Part shown: piece after piece, positions 38,621 to 47,356 of the stretch
Position numbering within the stretch: position 1 is the first letter of the stretch
Layout of the letters: each line of letters opens with the position of its first letter
NCBI RefSeq assembly: GCF_036346105.1
Contig: NZ_CP107811.1
Coordinates: forward strand, 5,599,501-5,663,500
DNA length: 64,000 nucleotides
Direction: 5' to 3'
DNA from: Streptomyces sp. NBC_00539
Lineage (GTDB): Bacteria; Actinomycetota; Actinomycetes; Streptomycetales; Streptomycetaceae
Notes under the pieces: generated by a model
What the model was told of the DNA's origin: nothing
What the model saw: only the letters and a program-made list of their open reading frames with translations
The model's database searches: none
Translations under genes and position numbers: made by a program

Positions 38621-38850
38621 CCGATCGTCGTACTGCCCTGGCAGGACGTGGGACGTGGCGCAGTCCACAGCGGACCGTGCTGGTTTATGGCCCACACGGC
38701 GGCTGACGAGCGCGACAATGCTCAGTAGTTGTCGTGCGGGCGCACCCGAGGCGAACGCGGCTGACGGCAACCCCGCACGGCAACTCCGCGCGGCGGCCCT
38801 GTGGGCGACCGGGCGATCGAAGAGGCAACACCGATGGGCGAGGGGTACGC
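38621..38850 (+). other. Gap before cobT, no B12 riboswitch seen
   Basis: This 230-base gap has no recognisable cobalamin-box elements. It holds a weak dyad, CGACAA-N10-TTGTCG (38713-38734), and a 13-codon open stretch beginning at a nearby ATG, neither with further support. No convincing promoter was found. Confidence 0.4.
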
Positions 38851-41800
38851 ATGACTGACACCGGCCAGGTCCCGGGCGAGGGTCACCCGGACAACGCGGG
38901 CATGGTGGACCAGCAGGGCATCCCCGCTCAGGCCCCGCCCCTTCCCCCCGTCCCCCCGCAGGCTCCCGCGGGCTACGCCTTCCAGGACCTCGTGGACGAC
39001 TCCGCCGAGGGCGAGGACGAGGAGCTCCTGCTGATGCCGAGCGGCCAGGGCGCCTGGAGCGACCCGCAGCCCGTCCCGCCGGCCCCCGTCTTCCCGGTCG
39101 AGCCGCAGCAGGCGTACCCCGACTACCCGCAGCCGCTGTACACGGAGCAGACCGGCGGCGTCTACGCCGAGACCCCGTACGCGCAGACCCCGTACGCCGA
39201 GACCCCCGCCGCGGACAACGGCCACCCCGGACTCCCGCAGGACGCTCACCCCGCGCCCGCGCAGCCCGAGCCCGCCTACAGCGCCGGCGCGCACGAGGCG
39301 GGCGGCCGGGACTCCGGGGCGCTCGGCCTCGGCGGCCTCGTGGTCCCGCCGCCGGCCGCCGCGTCCGCGGCTCCCGCCGCCACGGCCCGGCGCCCGCTGC
39401 ACATGGGCCCGGCCGTGCCGGAGGCCGGTGGCCTCGTACGGTCCCTCGCGGACCGGGGCCCCGCCACCGCCCCGGCCGCGGCCGCGCCGGTGACGCCGAT
39501 CCCCGTGCGCCGGTCGGGTCCGCCCACCACGGGCCCGGAGTACCTGGACGTCCCGCAGCCGGAGGAGGCCCCCGAGGCCGCCGTTCCCCCGGCCGTACCG
39601 CAGCAGGCCGACGTCCCGCCGCAGGCCGGCACGCCGTGGACGGCGGAGCCGGAGGCCGGGGCCGCCGCCCCGGAGGCCGTTGCCGTGGCCGAGTCGGCGC
39701 CCGTCGTGGAGCCCGCGCCCGTCGCGGAGCCGGAGCCCGTGGCCGATCCGGCGCCCGGCGCCGGGGCCGCGCCCGTGGCCGATCCGGCGCCCGTCGCCGA
39801 GCCCGCCGGGGAACCGGCCGCCGCCGTGGAGCCCGCGCCGGAGCCCAGCACCGTGGCCGCGCCGGAGCCGGTCGCCGCCGAGGCGGAGCCGCAGCCCGCG
39901 CCGGAGCCCGCGGCCCCGCTTGAGCCGGCCGCCGCGGCGGAGCCGGCGCCGGTTGCCGCCGAGGCCGCGCCTGCACCTGCCGCGGAGCCCGCGCAGGTGG
40001 AGCCCGCGCAGGTGGACGCCGTCCAGGAGCCCGAGCCGCAGCCCCATCCCGCGCCGGCCGACGTGGCCGCCGCGGAGCCCGCCGAGGCCGCGGCCGCCCC
40101 CGAGACACCCGAGCCCCCCGTCGCCGAAGAGGCCGCACCGGCCGGGGCGGAGCCGCTCCCCGCCGAGGCCGCGCCCGTGGCGGAGCCCGCCGCCGAGCCG
40201 CAGGAGCAGGCGCAGGTCCCCGTAGCGGTGGCCGCCGAGCCCCTCCCGGCCGTGGACGAAGCCCCCGCGCCGGCCGGGACCCCGGAGCTCCCCGAGGGCC
40301 CCGAGCTGCTCGCTCCCGCCGTCGCCCCGGGCGAGCCGGCCCCCGCCTACGCCGACGCCGACCGCGAGGCCATCCAGCGCGTCATGCGCGAGCGCCGCGA
40401 CATCCGCAAGGGCTTCCGCCCCGACCCGATCCCGCACGACGTCCTGCTCCGGGTCCTCGAAGCCGCGCACACCGCGCCCAGCGTCGGCCACTCCCAGCCC
40501 TGGGACTTCGTCGTCATCCGTTCGGCCGAGACCCGCCGGACCATGCACGAACTCGCCCAGCGCCAGCGCGAGGCCTACGCCAAGTCGCTGCCCAAGGGCC
40601 GGGCGAAGCAGTTCAAGGAACTCAAGATCGAGGCCATCCTCGACACCCCGGTGAACATCGTCGTCACCGCCGACCCCACCCGCGGCGGCCGCCACACCCT
40701 CGGCCGGCACACCCAGCCGCAGATGGCCCCGTACTCCTCGGCCCTCGCCGTCGAGAACCTCTGGCTCGCCGCCCGCGCCGAAGGCATCGGCGTCGGCTGG
40801 GTCAGCTTCTTCGACGAGCGCGAGATGGTCCGCGAGCTGGGGCTCCCCGAGCACCTGGAAGTCGTCGCGTACCTGTGCGTCGGTTACGTCGACGAGTTCC
40901 CCGAGGAGCCCGAGCTGGCGCAGGCCGGCTGGTCGCAGCGCCGACCGCTGGCCTGGGTCGTGCACGAGGAGACGTACGGGCGCCGCGCGCTGCCCGGCGA
41001 GGAGCCGCACGACCTGCTCTCCGAGACGGTCGCCGGCATCCGCCCGCTCGACGCGAAGGCGCTCGGCGAGGCCTGGGAGCGGCAGAAGCGCATGACGAAG
41101 CCGGCGGGCGCGCTCGGCATGCTGGAGATCATCTCCGCCCAGCTGGCGGGTCTGTCCCGGGTCTGCCCGCCCCCGATCCCGGAGCCGGCAGCCGTCGCGA
41201 TCTTCGCCGGTGACCACGGGGTGCACGCCCAGGGCGTCACCCCCTGGCCCCAGGAGGTCACCACCCAGATGGTGGCCAACTTCCTGGGAGGCGGAGCCGT
41301 CTGCAACGCGTTCGCCAACCAGGTGGGCGCCGAGGTGTGCGTGATCGACGTCGGCGTCGCCGGGGACCTCCCGGCCACGCCCGGCCTCCTTCCCCGCAAG
41401 GTCCGCCCGGGCACGGCCGACCTCTCGACCGGCCCGGCGATGACCCGCGAAGAGGCCGTCCAGGCCATCGAGGTGGGCATCGAGACCGCCCGCGACCTGG
41501 TCGCGGCGGGCAACAAGGCCCTGCTCACGGGCGAGATGGGCATCGCGAACACCACGGTGTCGGCGGCGCTGATCTCCGTGTTCACCGGAGTGGACCCGGC
41601 CGAGGTCACCGGCCGCGGTACGGGCATCAACGACGAGACGCACGCCCGCAAGGTCGAGGTCGTCCGCCGCGCCCTGGAGCTCCACCAGCCGGACCCGGCG
41701 GACCCGATCGGCGTCCTCGCGGCCATCGGCGGCCTGGAGCACGCGGCGATCGTGGGCCTCCTGCTGGGCGGCGCGTCCCTGCGCACCCCGGTGATCCTGG

Positions 41801-42063
41801 ACGGCGTCAGCGCCGGCGCGGCCGCGCTCGTGGCCCGGGCCATCGCCCCCGAGTCCCTGTCGGCGTGCATCGCGGGCCACCGCAGCGCGGAGCCGGGGCA
41901 CGTGGCGGCCCTGAACAAGCTCGGCCTGCGGCCGCTGGTGGACCTGGACCTGCGCCTCGGCGAGGGCACGGGCGCGCTGCTGGCCCTGCCGCTGGTGCAG
42001 AGCGCGGCCCGCGCGATGCACGAGGTCGCCACCTTCGACTCGGCCGGCGTCACCGAGAAGTAG
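38851..42063 (+). CDS. cobT: BluB-CobT fusion with ~495-residue Pro/Ala/Glu-rich N-terminus
   Basis: A 1070-residue protein with three parts. Residues 1-~498 are low complexity, dominated by Pro, Ala, Glu and Val. Residues ~500-715 are a BluB/nitroreductase domain (RRDIRKGFRPDPI, APSVGHSQPWDFV), which cuts FMNH2 to make 5,6-dimethylbenzimidazole. Residues ~720-1070 are CobT (GDHGVHAQGVTPWPQEVT, GEMGIANTT, catalytic-type Glu in LGEGTGALLA), which activates that base with nicotinate mononucleotide. The fusion would channel the lower ligand to its activation. ATG 38851 follows GAGGGG. The N-terminal part has no known role. Confidence 0.92.
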   Translation: MTDTGQVPGEGHPDNAGMVDQQGIPAQAPPLPPVPPQAPAGYAFQDLVDDSAEGEDEELLLMPSGQGAWSDPQPVPPAPVFPVEPQQAYPDYPQPLYTEQTGGVYAETPYAQTPYAETPAADNGHPGLPQDAHPAPAQPEPAYSAGAHEAGGRDSGALGLGGLVVPPPAAASAAPAATARRPLHMGPAVPEAGGLVRSLADRGPATAPAAAAPVTPIPVRRSGPPTTGPEYLDVPQPEEAPEAAVPPAVPQQADVPPQAGTPWTAEPEAGAAAPEAVAVAESAPVVEPAPVAEPEPVADPAPGAGAAPVADPAPVAEPAGEPAAAVEPAPEPSTVAAPEPVAAEAEPQPAPEPAAPLEPAAAAEPAPVAAEAAPAPAAEPAQVEPAQVDAVQEPEPQPHPAPADVAAAEPAEAAAAPETPEPPVAEEAAPAGAEPLPAEAAPVAEPAAEPQEQAQVPVAVAAEPLPAVDEAPAPAGTPELPEGPELLAPAVAPGEPAPAYADADREAIQRVMRERRDIRKGFRPDPIPHDVLLRVLEAAHTAPSVGHSQPWDFVVIRSAETRRTMHELAQRQREAYAKSLPKGRAKQFKELKIEAILDTPVNIVVTADPTRGGRHTLGRHTQPQMAPYSSALAVENLWLAARAEGIGVGWVSFFDEREMVRELGLPEHLEVVAYLCVGYVDEFPEEPELAQAGWSQRRPLAWVVHEETYGRRALPGEEPHDLLSETVAGIRPLDAKALGEAWERQKRMTKPAGALGMLEIISAQLAGLSRVCPPPIPEPAAVAIFAGDHGVHAQGVTPWPQEVTTQMVANFLGGGAVCNAFANQVGAEVCVIDVGVAGDLPATPGLLPRKVRPGTADLSTGPAMTREEAVQAIEVGIETARDLVAAGNKALLTGEMGIANTTVSAALISVFTGVDPAEVTGRGTGINDETHARKVEVVRRALELHQPDPADPIGVLAAIGGLEHAAIVGLLLGGASLRTPVILDGVSAGAAALVARAIAPESLSACIAGHRSAEPGHVAALNKLGLRPLVDLDLRLGEGTGALLALPLVQSAARAMHEVATFDSAGVTEK

Positions 42064-42072
42064 CCGCCGGAA

Positions 42073-42288
42073 CCGCTGCGCGGGGCGGTAGCCCCTCCCC
42101 GCCCCTTCCCGAACCGGGACTCCGCCCCGGACCCCGCGCCTCAATCGCCGGCGGGGCTGGGATCTGCTGCGCAGATCCAGCCCGCGCGGCGATCGAGCGC
42201 ACGGGCGCGGAGCGCACGTACCGGAGGTCCGGGGGCTCGCCCCAGGTTCCGGGAAGGGGCGGGGAGGGGCAACGGCCCCGCGCAGCGG
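42073..42288. repeat. 216-base nested palindrome after cobT
   Basis: Outer arms of 14 bases (42073-42086 with 42275-42288) and 21 bases (42091-42111 with 42250-42270) are each perfectly complementary, separated by symmetric 4-base internal loops. Inside lies CAATCGCCGGCGGGGCTG (42142-42159), the arm seen at 4320-4362, followed by GATCTGC-TGC-GCAGATC. The RNA would fold as a long branched or stacked hairpin, probably terminating cobT. It fills most of the cobT-cysG gap. Confidence 0.85.
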
Positions 42289-42384
42289 CGGACGCCACGG
42301 GTCGTATCGTGGACCCGCACACCCCGACCAGCCGCTCCAGCGCAGCAGCGGCAGACACACCGCCGTATCAGGAGCCGCACCGCC

Positions 42385-43596
42385 ATGGCCGAACACCCCG
42401 CGTACCCCGTCGGTCTGCGCCTCGCCGGCCGCCGCGTCGTCGTCATCGGCGGCGGCCAGGTCGCCCAGCGCCGCCTGCCCGCGCTGATCGCGGCCGGGGC
42501 CGACGTCCTGCTGGTCTCGCCCTCGGCCACCCCCTCCGTGGACGCCATGGCCGAGACCGGCGAGATCCGCTGGGAGCGCCGCCGCTACGAGGACGGCGAC
42601 CTGGCCGGCGCCTGGTACGCCCTCATCGCCACCCGGGACCGCGAGGCCAACGACCGCGCCTCCGCCGAGGCCGAGAGCAACCGCGTGTGGTGCGTACGCG
42701 CCGACGACGCCGAGGCGGCCACCGCCTGGACCCCGGCCACCGGCCGCGTCGAGGGGGTCACCGTCGCCGTCCTGAGCGGCAACGACCCCCGCCGCTCGGC
42801 CGCGGTCCGTGACGCGGTCGTGGAGGGGCTGCGCGACGGCTCCCTCACCGGGGCCCGCACCCGCACCCCCGGCGTGTCCCTCGTCGGCGGCGGCCCCGGC
42901 GACCCCGACCTGATCACCGTCCGCGGCCGCCGCCTGCTCGCCGAGGCGGACGTCGTCATCGCCGACCGGCTCGGCCCCCGGGACCTCCTGGACGAACTCC
43001 CGCCGCACGTCGAGGTCATCGACGCCGCGAAGATCCCGTACGGCCGTTTCATGGCCCAGGAGGCCATCAACAACGCCCTCATCGAGCACGCCAAGGCCGG
43101 CAAGGCCGTGGTCCGGCTCAAGGGCGGGGACCCGTACGTCTTCGGCCGCGGCATGGAGGAGCTCCAGGCCCTCGCGGAAGCCGGGATCCCCTGCACCGTG
43201 GTGCCCGGCATCTCCAGCTCCATCTCGGTGCCCGGCGCGGCCGGCATCCCGGTCACCCACCGGGGCGTCGCCCACGAGTTCACCGTCGTCAGCGGCCACG
43301 TCGGCCCCGACGACCCGCGGTCCCTCGTGGACTGGGCCTCCCTCGCCAAGCTGACGGGCACCCTCGTCATCCTGATGGGCGTGGACAAGATCGGCCTGAT
43401 CGCCGAGGCGCTGGTGCGCCACGGCCGCCCCCACGACACCCCCGTCGCCGTCGTCCAGGAAGGCACCACCGCGACCCAGCGGCGCGTGGACGCCACCTTG
43501 GCCACGGTCGGGGAGACGGTGCGAGCGGAGGAGATCCGCCCGCCGGCCGTCATCGTCATCGGCGCGGTCGTCGCCGTCAACGCCCCCAAGGCCTGA
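42385..43596 (+). CDS. cysG: Siroheme synthase / uroporphyrinogen-III C-methyltransferase
   Basis: A 403-residue bifunctional enzyme. The N-terminal ~150 residues are a CysG-B-like precorrin-2 dehydrogenase/ferrochelatase with NAD site VVVIGGGQVAQRR. Residues ~160-400 are the SUMT methyltransferase (LVGGGPGDPDLIT, RLKGGDPYVFGRG, PGISSSISVPG). It is shorter than E. coli CysG, with a reduced central dimerisation region. It supplies precorrin-2 for cobalamin and siroheme for sulfite and nitrite reduction. ATG 42385 lies after the long palindrome. Confidence 0.93.
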   Translation: MAEHPAYPVGLRLAGRRVVVIGGGQVAQRRLPALIAAGADVLLVSPSATPSVDAMAETGEIRWERRRYEDGDLAGAWYALIATRDREANDRASAEAESNRVWCVRADDAEAATAWTPATGRVEGVTVAVLSGNDPRRSAAVRDAVVEGLRDGSLTGARTRTPGVSLVGGGPGDPDLITVRGRRLLAEADVVIADRLGPRDLLDELPPHVEVIDAAKIPYGRFMAQEAINNALIEHAKAGKAVVRLKGGDPYVFGRGMEELQALAEAGIPCTVVPGISSSISVPGAAGIPVTHRGVAHEFTVVSGHVGPDDPRSLVDWASLAKLTGTLVILMGVDKIGLIAEALVRHGRPHDTPVAVVQEGTTATQRRVDATLATVGETVRAEEIRPPAVIVIGAVVAVNAPKA

Positions 43597-43624
43597 CCAC
43601 CGTCGCCGGCGCCTGACCGGGCCG

Positions 43625-43653
43625 TTGGCACCACACCCAGGACAAGGCAGTAT
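43625..43653 (+). promoter_or_regulatory. Leaderless promoter of the methyltransferase gene
   Basis: TTGGCA (43625-43630) and CAGTAT (43648-43653) are 17 bases apart, and the GTG start at 43660 lies seven bases downstream. There is no ribosome binding site. Confidence 0.55.
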
Positions 43654-43659
43654 CACCCT

Positions 43660-44481
43660 GTGGCTGATCTCATCACCGTCGAAGACCCCGACGACCCGCG
43701 TCTGCGCGACTACACGGGCCTGACCGACGTCGAACTGCGGCGCCGGCGCGAGCCCGCCGAAGGGCTCTTCATCGCCGAGGGCGAGAAGGTCATCAGACGG
43801 GCCAAGGACGCCGGCTACGAGATGCGCTCGATGCTGCTGTCCGCGAAGTGGGTCGACGTCATGCGCGACGTCATCGACGAACTCCCGGCCCCCGTCTACG
43901 CCGTCACCCCCGAGCTCGCCGAACGGGTCACCGGCTACCACGTGCACCGCGGCGCCCTCGCGTCGATGCAGCGCAAGCCCCTTCCGGCGCCGGACGAACT
44001 GCTGGCCGACGAGTCCGAGGGGCGCCGCATAGGTGTCTTCGAGGGCTTCGTGGACCACGCCAACCTGGGCGCCGCGTTCCGCAGCGCGGCGGCGCTCGGC
44101 ATCAGCGCGATACTGCTCTCGCCGGACTGCGCGGACCCCCTGTACCGGCGCGCCATCAAGGTCTCGATGGGCTCGGTCTTCTCCGTCCCCTACGCGCGCC
44201 TCGACCAGTGGCCGGCCGACCTGGAGAAGGTCCGCGAGGCCGGCTACCGGATCCTCGCCATGACGCCCAGCCCCAAGGCGACCCCTCTGGACCAGGTCCC
44301 GCCGGCGCGCTTCGCACGCTCGGCGATCATGCTGGGCTCCGAGGGCCACGGCCTGTCGACGTACGCCCTGCGGGCCGCCGACGAGTGGGTCCGCATCCCC
44401 ATGGCGGAGGGCATCGACTCCCTGAACGTCGCCGCGGCCTCCGCGGTGGCCTTCTACGCGACCCGGCCGCCGTCGGCGTAG
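43660..44481 (+). CDS. SpoU/TrmH-family RNA 2'-O-methyltransferase
   Basis: A 273-residue SPOUT methyltransferase. An N-terminal substrate-binding part (about 1-110) precedes the knotted SAM domain with motif 1 (FVDHANLGAAFRSAAALG), motif 2 (IMLGSEGHGLS) and motif 3 (IPMAEGIDSLNVAAASAV). It methylates a ribose in rRNA or tRNA; the exact target is not determined by sequence. GTG 43660 lies at the expected transcription start. Confidence 0.92.
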   Translation: MADLITVEDPDDPRLRDYTGLTDVELRRRREPAEGLFIAEGEKVIRRAKDAGYEMRSMLLSAKWVDVMRDVIDELPAPVYAVTPELAERVTGYHVHRGALASMQRKPLPAPDELLADESEGRRIGVFEGFVDHANLGAAFRSAAALGISAILLSPDCADPLYRRAIKVSMGSVFSVPYARLDQWPADLEKVREAGYRILAMTPSPKATPLDQVPPARFARSAIMLGSEGHGLSTYALRAADEWVRIPMAEGIDSLNVAAASAVAFYATRPPSA

Positions 44482-44515
44482 CCCCGGTCCGCCCTCGGGC
44501 CGCCCTCCCCGGCCC

Positions 44516-45700
<1,185 letters not shown>

Positions 45701-46246
45701 CCCGCTGCCCGGTCGTCCTGTTGACGTGCCACAGCTTACGGACCATCCGGCACGTGCGCTCAGAGGCCGCGCCCTCGCCGGGGCAATCGATCGTCAGTGC
45801 GGAGCACGCCACTTGAGGGTGGCTCAGATGGTTCGCCCGGTTTTCGCACCACACCACCCGACACCTCCAAACGGCCCCCGCACCAAGGCGATTGGCCCCT
45901 CGGACGGTTCCCGCGGTGCTCCGCGGGCGAACGGCCGGCCCCGCGGCCGCCCCCGCATGCGCGCACATCTCGTAGGAAGACACGCGTGTGCGGGGAGTGA
46001 CGGAAGTGAGCGAAGTCACTACCCTCCGGTCATCCCTTCCGGGGAGACCCTCATACCGGGGGAGTGATCTCCACCCTGGGGAGTACACGGGAGGGTGGTC
46101 CCTCATCCTCCCGGAGGCCCGGCAAGGGGTACGAGGGCATGAGGCCAGGGCCCCCCGGCCCGCCTAGTGTTGAGCACAAGCGGCGGGCGGCACACTCGTC
46201 CCCCGAGGTCACGAGCCCGCCGCTGCCAGACGACAGGGAGAGGACC
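45701..46246. other. 546-base regulatory gap between kinase and small membrane gene
   Basis: No gene is supported here. It contains a hairpin CCCGCGG-TGCT-CCGCGGG (45910-45927); three GGGGAGT repeats (45992, 46059, 46078); an AGTGA-N6-TCACT dyad (46005-46020), which fits the BldD box pattern; and TAGTGT (46165-46170), a likely -10 for the gene at 46247. Confidence 0.5.
46005..46020. promoter_or_regulatory. BldD-like dyad AGTGA-N6-TCACT
   Basis: AGTGA at 46005-46009 and TCACT at 46016-46020 match the inverted AGTGA-Nx-TCACY pattern described for the developmental repressor BldD. A further AGTGA occurs at 45996-46000. The kinase gene lies to the left and a small membrane protein gene to the right. 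Confidence 0.35.
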
Positions 46247-46432
46247 ATGGCGGACTCCGCACGGCAGGGGCGCAAGGCATTCGCGTTCAACAGCCACGAG
46301 TCCGGGACGCGCCACCCCTTGGTGGCCGCGGCCATGGTGCTCCCCCTGGCCGTCCTCCTGCTCTTCGTCTTCGGAGGCTTCGATCAGGTGGCGGCACAGG
46401 CGTCGTCCGTGGGCGCGATGCTGGGGCGCTGA
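46247..46432 (+). CDS. Small single-span membrane protein
   Basis: A 61-residue protein with a polar N-terminus and one hydrophobic span (LVAAAMVLPLAVLLLFVFGG). ATG 46247 follows GGGAGAGGA, a strong ribosome binding site, and a T-rich terminator follows the gene, so it is a real transcription unit. Function unknown. The upstream region has BldD-like sites. Confidence 0.72.
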   Translation: MADSARQGRKAFAFNSHESGTRHPLVAAAMVLPLAVLLLFVFGGFDQVAAQASSVGAMLGR

Positions 46433-46522
46433 GCGGCGCTCCAGGCCCGGAAGAGCGGTCCGGGCCGGGACATCGCCCTGTCGTACCCCGTGGGGACGGG
46501 GGCGCGACGGACGGCAGGTGAA

Positions 46523-46569
46523 GGGTGCTGCCCGTACGACTGGGGAGTCGGACGGGCAGCACCCTTTTT
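46523..46569 (+). terminator. Terminator with T tract
   Basis: GGGTGCTGCCCGT (46523-46535) pairs with 46552-46564, extended inward by CGACT/AGTCG, and is followed by TTTTT (46565-46569). It is the most classical intrinsic terminator in the window. Confidence 0.92.
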
Positions 46570-46665
46570 CGCGCCCACTTCACTCCTCGCGCCCGCTCTG
46601 CCCCGCGCGACGCCCCGCTTCCCCGCACGGCGCCGCTTCTTCGCGCCCGGCGCCGACGGCAACGC

Positions 46666-46699
46666 GAAAGCCCCGGCCGTTGATACGGCCGGGGCTTTC
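46666..46699 (-). terminator. Terminator of the tRNA operon
   Basis: A perfect 14-base-pair stem (46666-46679 with 46686-46699) and a 6-base loop, just downstream of the last tRNA-Val gene on the minus strand. The first arm as read on that strand begins GAAAG, and the second ends CTTTC. Confidence 0.85.
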
Positions 46700-46705
46700 A
46701 GGCGG

Positions 46706-46777
46706 TGCGCGATACTGGGATTGAACCAGTGACCTCTTCCGTGTCAGGGAAGCGCTCTCCCGCTGAGCTAATCGCGC
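46706..46777 (-). tRNA. tRNA-Val (GAC), copy 3 of the operon
   Basis: A 72-base cloverleaf with acceptor GCGCGAT/ATCGCGC, discriminator A, anticodon loop CTGACAC (anticodon GAC), and T-loop TTCAATC. CCA is not encoded. It is identical to the copy at 46828-46899. Confidence 0.95.
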
Positions 46778-46827
46778 GGGATCACGGCTCTGGAGCCGCA
46801 GGTGGAGCAGGTGTTACGGATGCTGCG

Positions 46828-46899
46828 TGCGCGATACTGGGATTGAACCAGTGACCTCTTCCGTGTCAGGGAAGCGCTCTCCCGCTGAGCTAATCGCGC
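46828..46899 (-). tRNA. tRNA-Val (GAC), copy 2 of the operon
   Basis: The same 72-base sequence as 46706-46777. The spacer between the two copies contains GGCTC-TG-GAGCC, a small hairpin that may guide processing. Confidence 0.95.
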
Positions 46900-46919
46900 G
46901 GGTGGTCCTCGCGGACCAG

Positions 46920-46991
46920 TGGACGATACTGGGATTGAACCAGTGACCTCTTCCGTGTCAGGGAAGCGCTCTCCCGCTGAGCTAATCGTCC
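46920..46991 (-). tRNA. tRNA-Val (GAC), copy 1 with changed acceptor stem
   Basis: Anticodon GAC and the whole body match the other two copies, but the acceptor stem is GGACGAT/ATCGTCC instead of GCGCGAT/ATCGCGC. Base pairing is kept. The spacer to copy 2 holds GGTCC-TCGC-GGACC. Confidence 0.95.
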
Positions 46992-46992
46992 T

Positions 46993-47066
46993 TGGAGGTG
47001 GAGACGGGATTTGAACCCGTGTAGACGGCTTTGCAGGCCGTTGCCTCGCCTCTCGGCCACTCCACC
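46993..47066 (-). tRNA. tRNA-Cys (GCA) with encoded CCA
   Basis: Acceptor GGTGGAG/CTCCACC, discriminator T, then CCA encoded in the DNA. The anticodon loop CTGCAAA gives GCA. Its 3' end is one base from the 5' end of the next tRNA-Val, so processing must be tight. Confidence 0.95.
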
Positions 47067-47104
47067 AGGAGCTGCGGGGGTTCTCGGGAAGACCCCCCAC
47101 TTCG

Positions 47105-47177
<73 letters not shown>

Positions 47178-47231
47178 AGGTCACCATGTTCGCTCCGGGG
47201 TGTTCCCCTTCGCTCCCTGGCGACGTGTTGA

Positions 47232-47259
47232 ACTCTAGCGGATTCCCGGGCCAGCTCAA
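47232..47259 (-). promoter_or_regulatory. Promoter of the Gly-Cys-Val-Val-Val tRNA operon
   Basis: On the minus strand TTGAGC (47259-47254) and TAGAGT (47237-47232) are separated by 16 bases, about 55 bases upstream of tRNA-Gly. The motifs are close to the vegetative consensus. Confidence 0.6.
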
Positions 47260-47356
47260 AAACGCGTTTCCGCAGCGTGCTGCCGCTCGATCACCGTCGG
47301 TCACCCCGCCGTCACCTCTCCGGCGCCATCCCGTCACCGGTCATAGACTCGCAGCC

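Noticed and set aside
38621-38850. Cobalamin riboswitch before the cobT fusion gene
   Set aside because: The conserved B12-box core and adjacent stems could not be found; only a weak 6-base dyad is present.
38722-44349. Very long open frame on the minus strand (about 1875 codons) opposite cobT, cysG and the RNA methyltransferase gene
   Set aside because: It mirrors well-supported plus-strand genes. High G+C removes stop codons from antisense frames. The translated product is low-complexity Gly/Arg/Asp/Val without domains or start signals.
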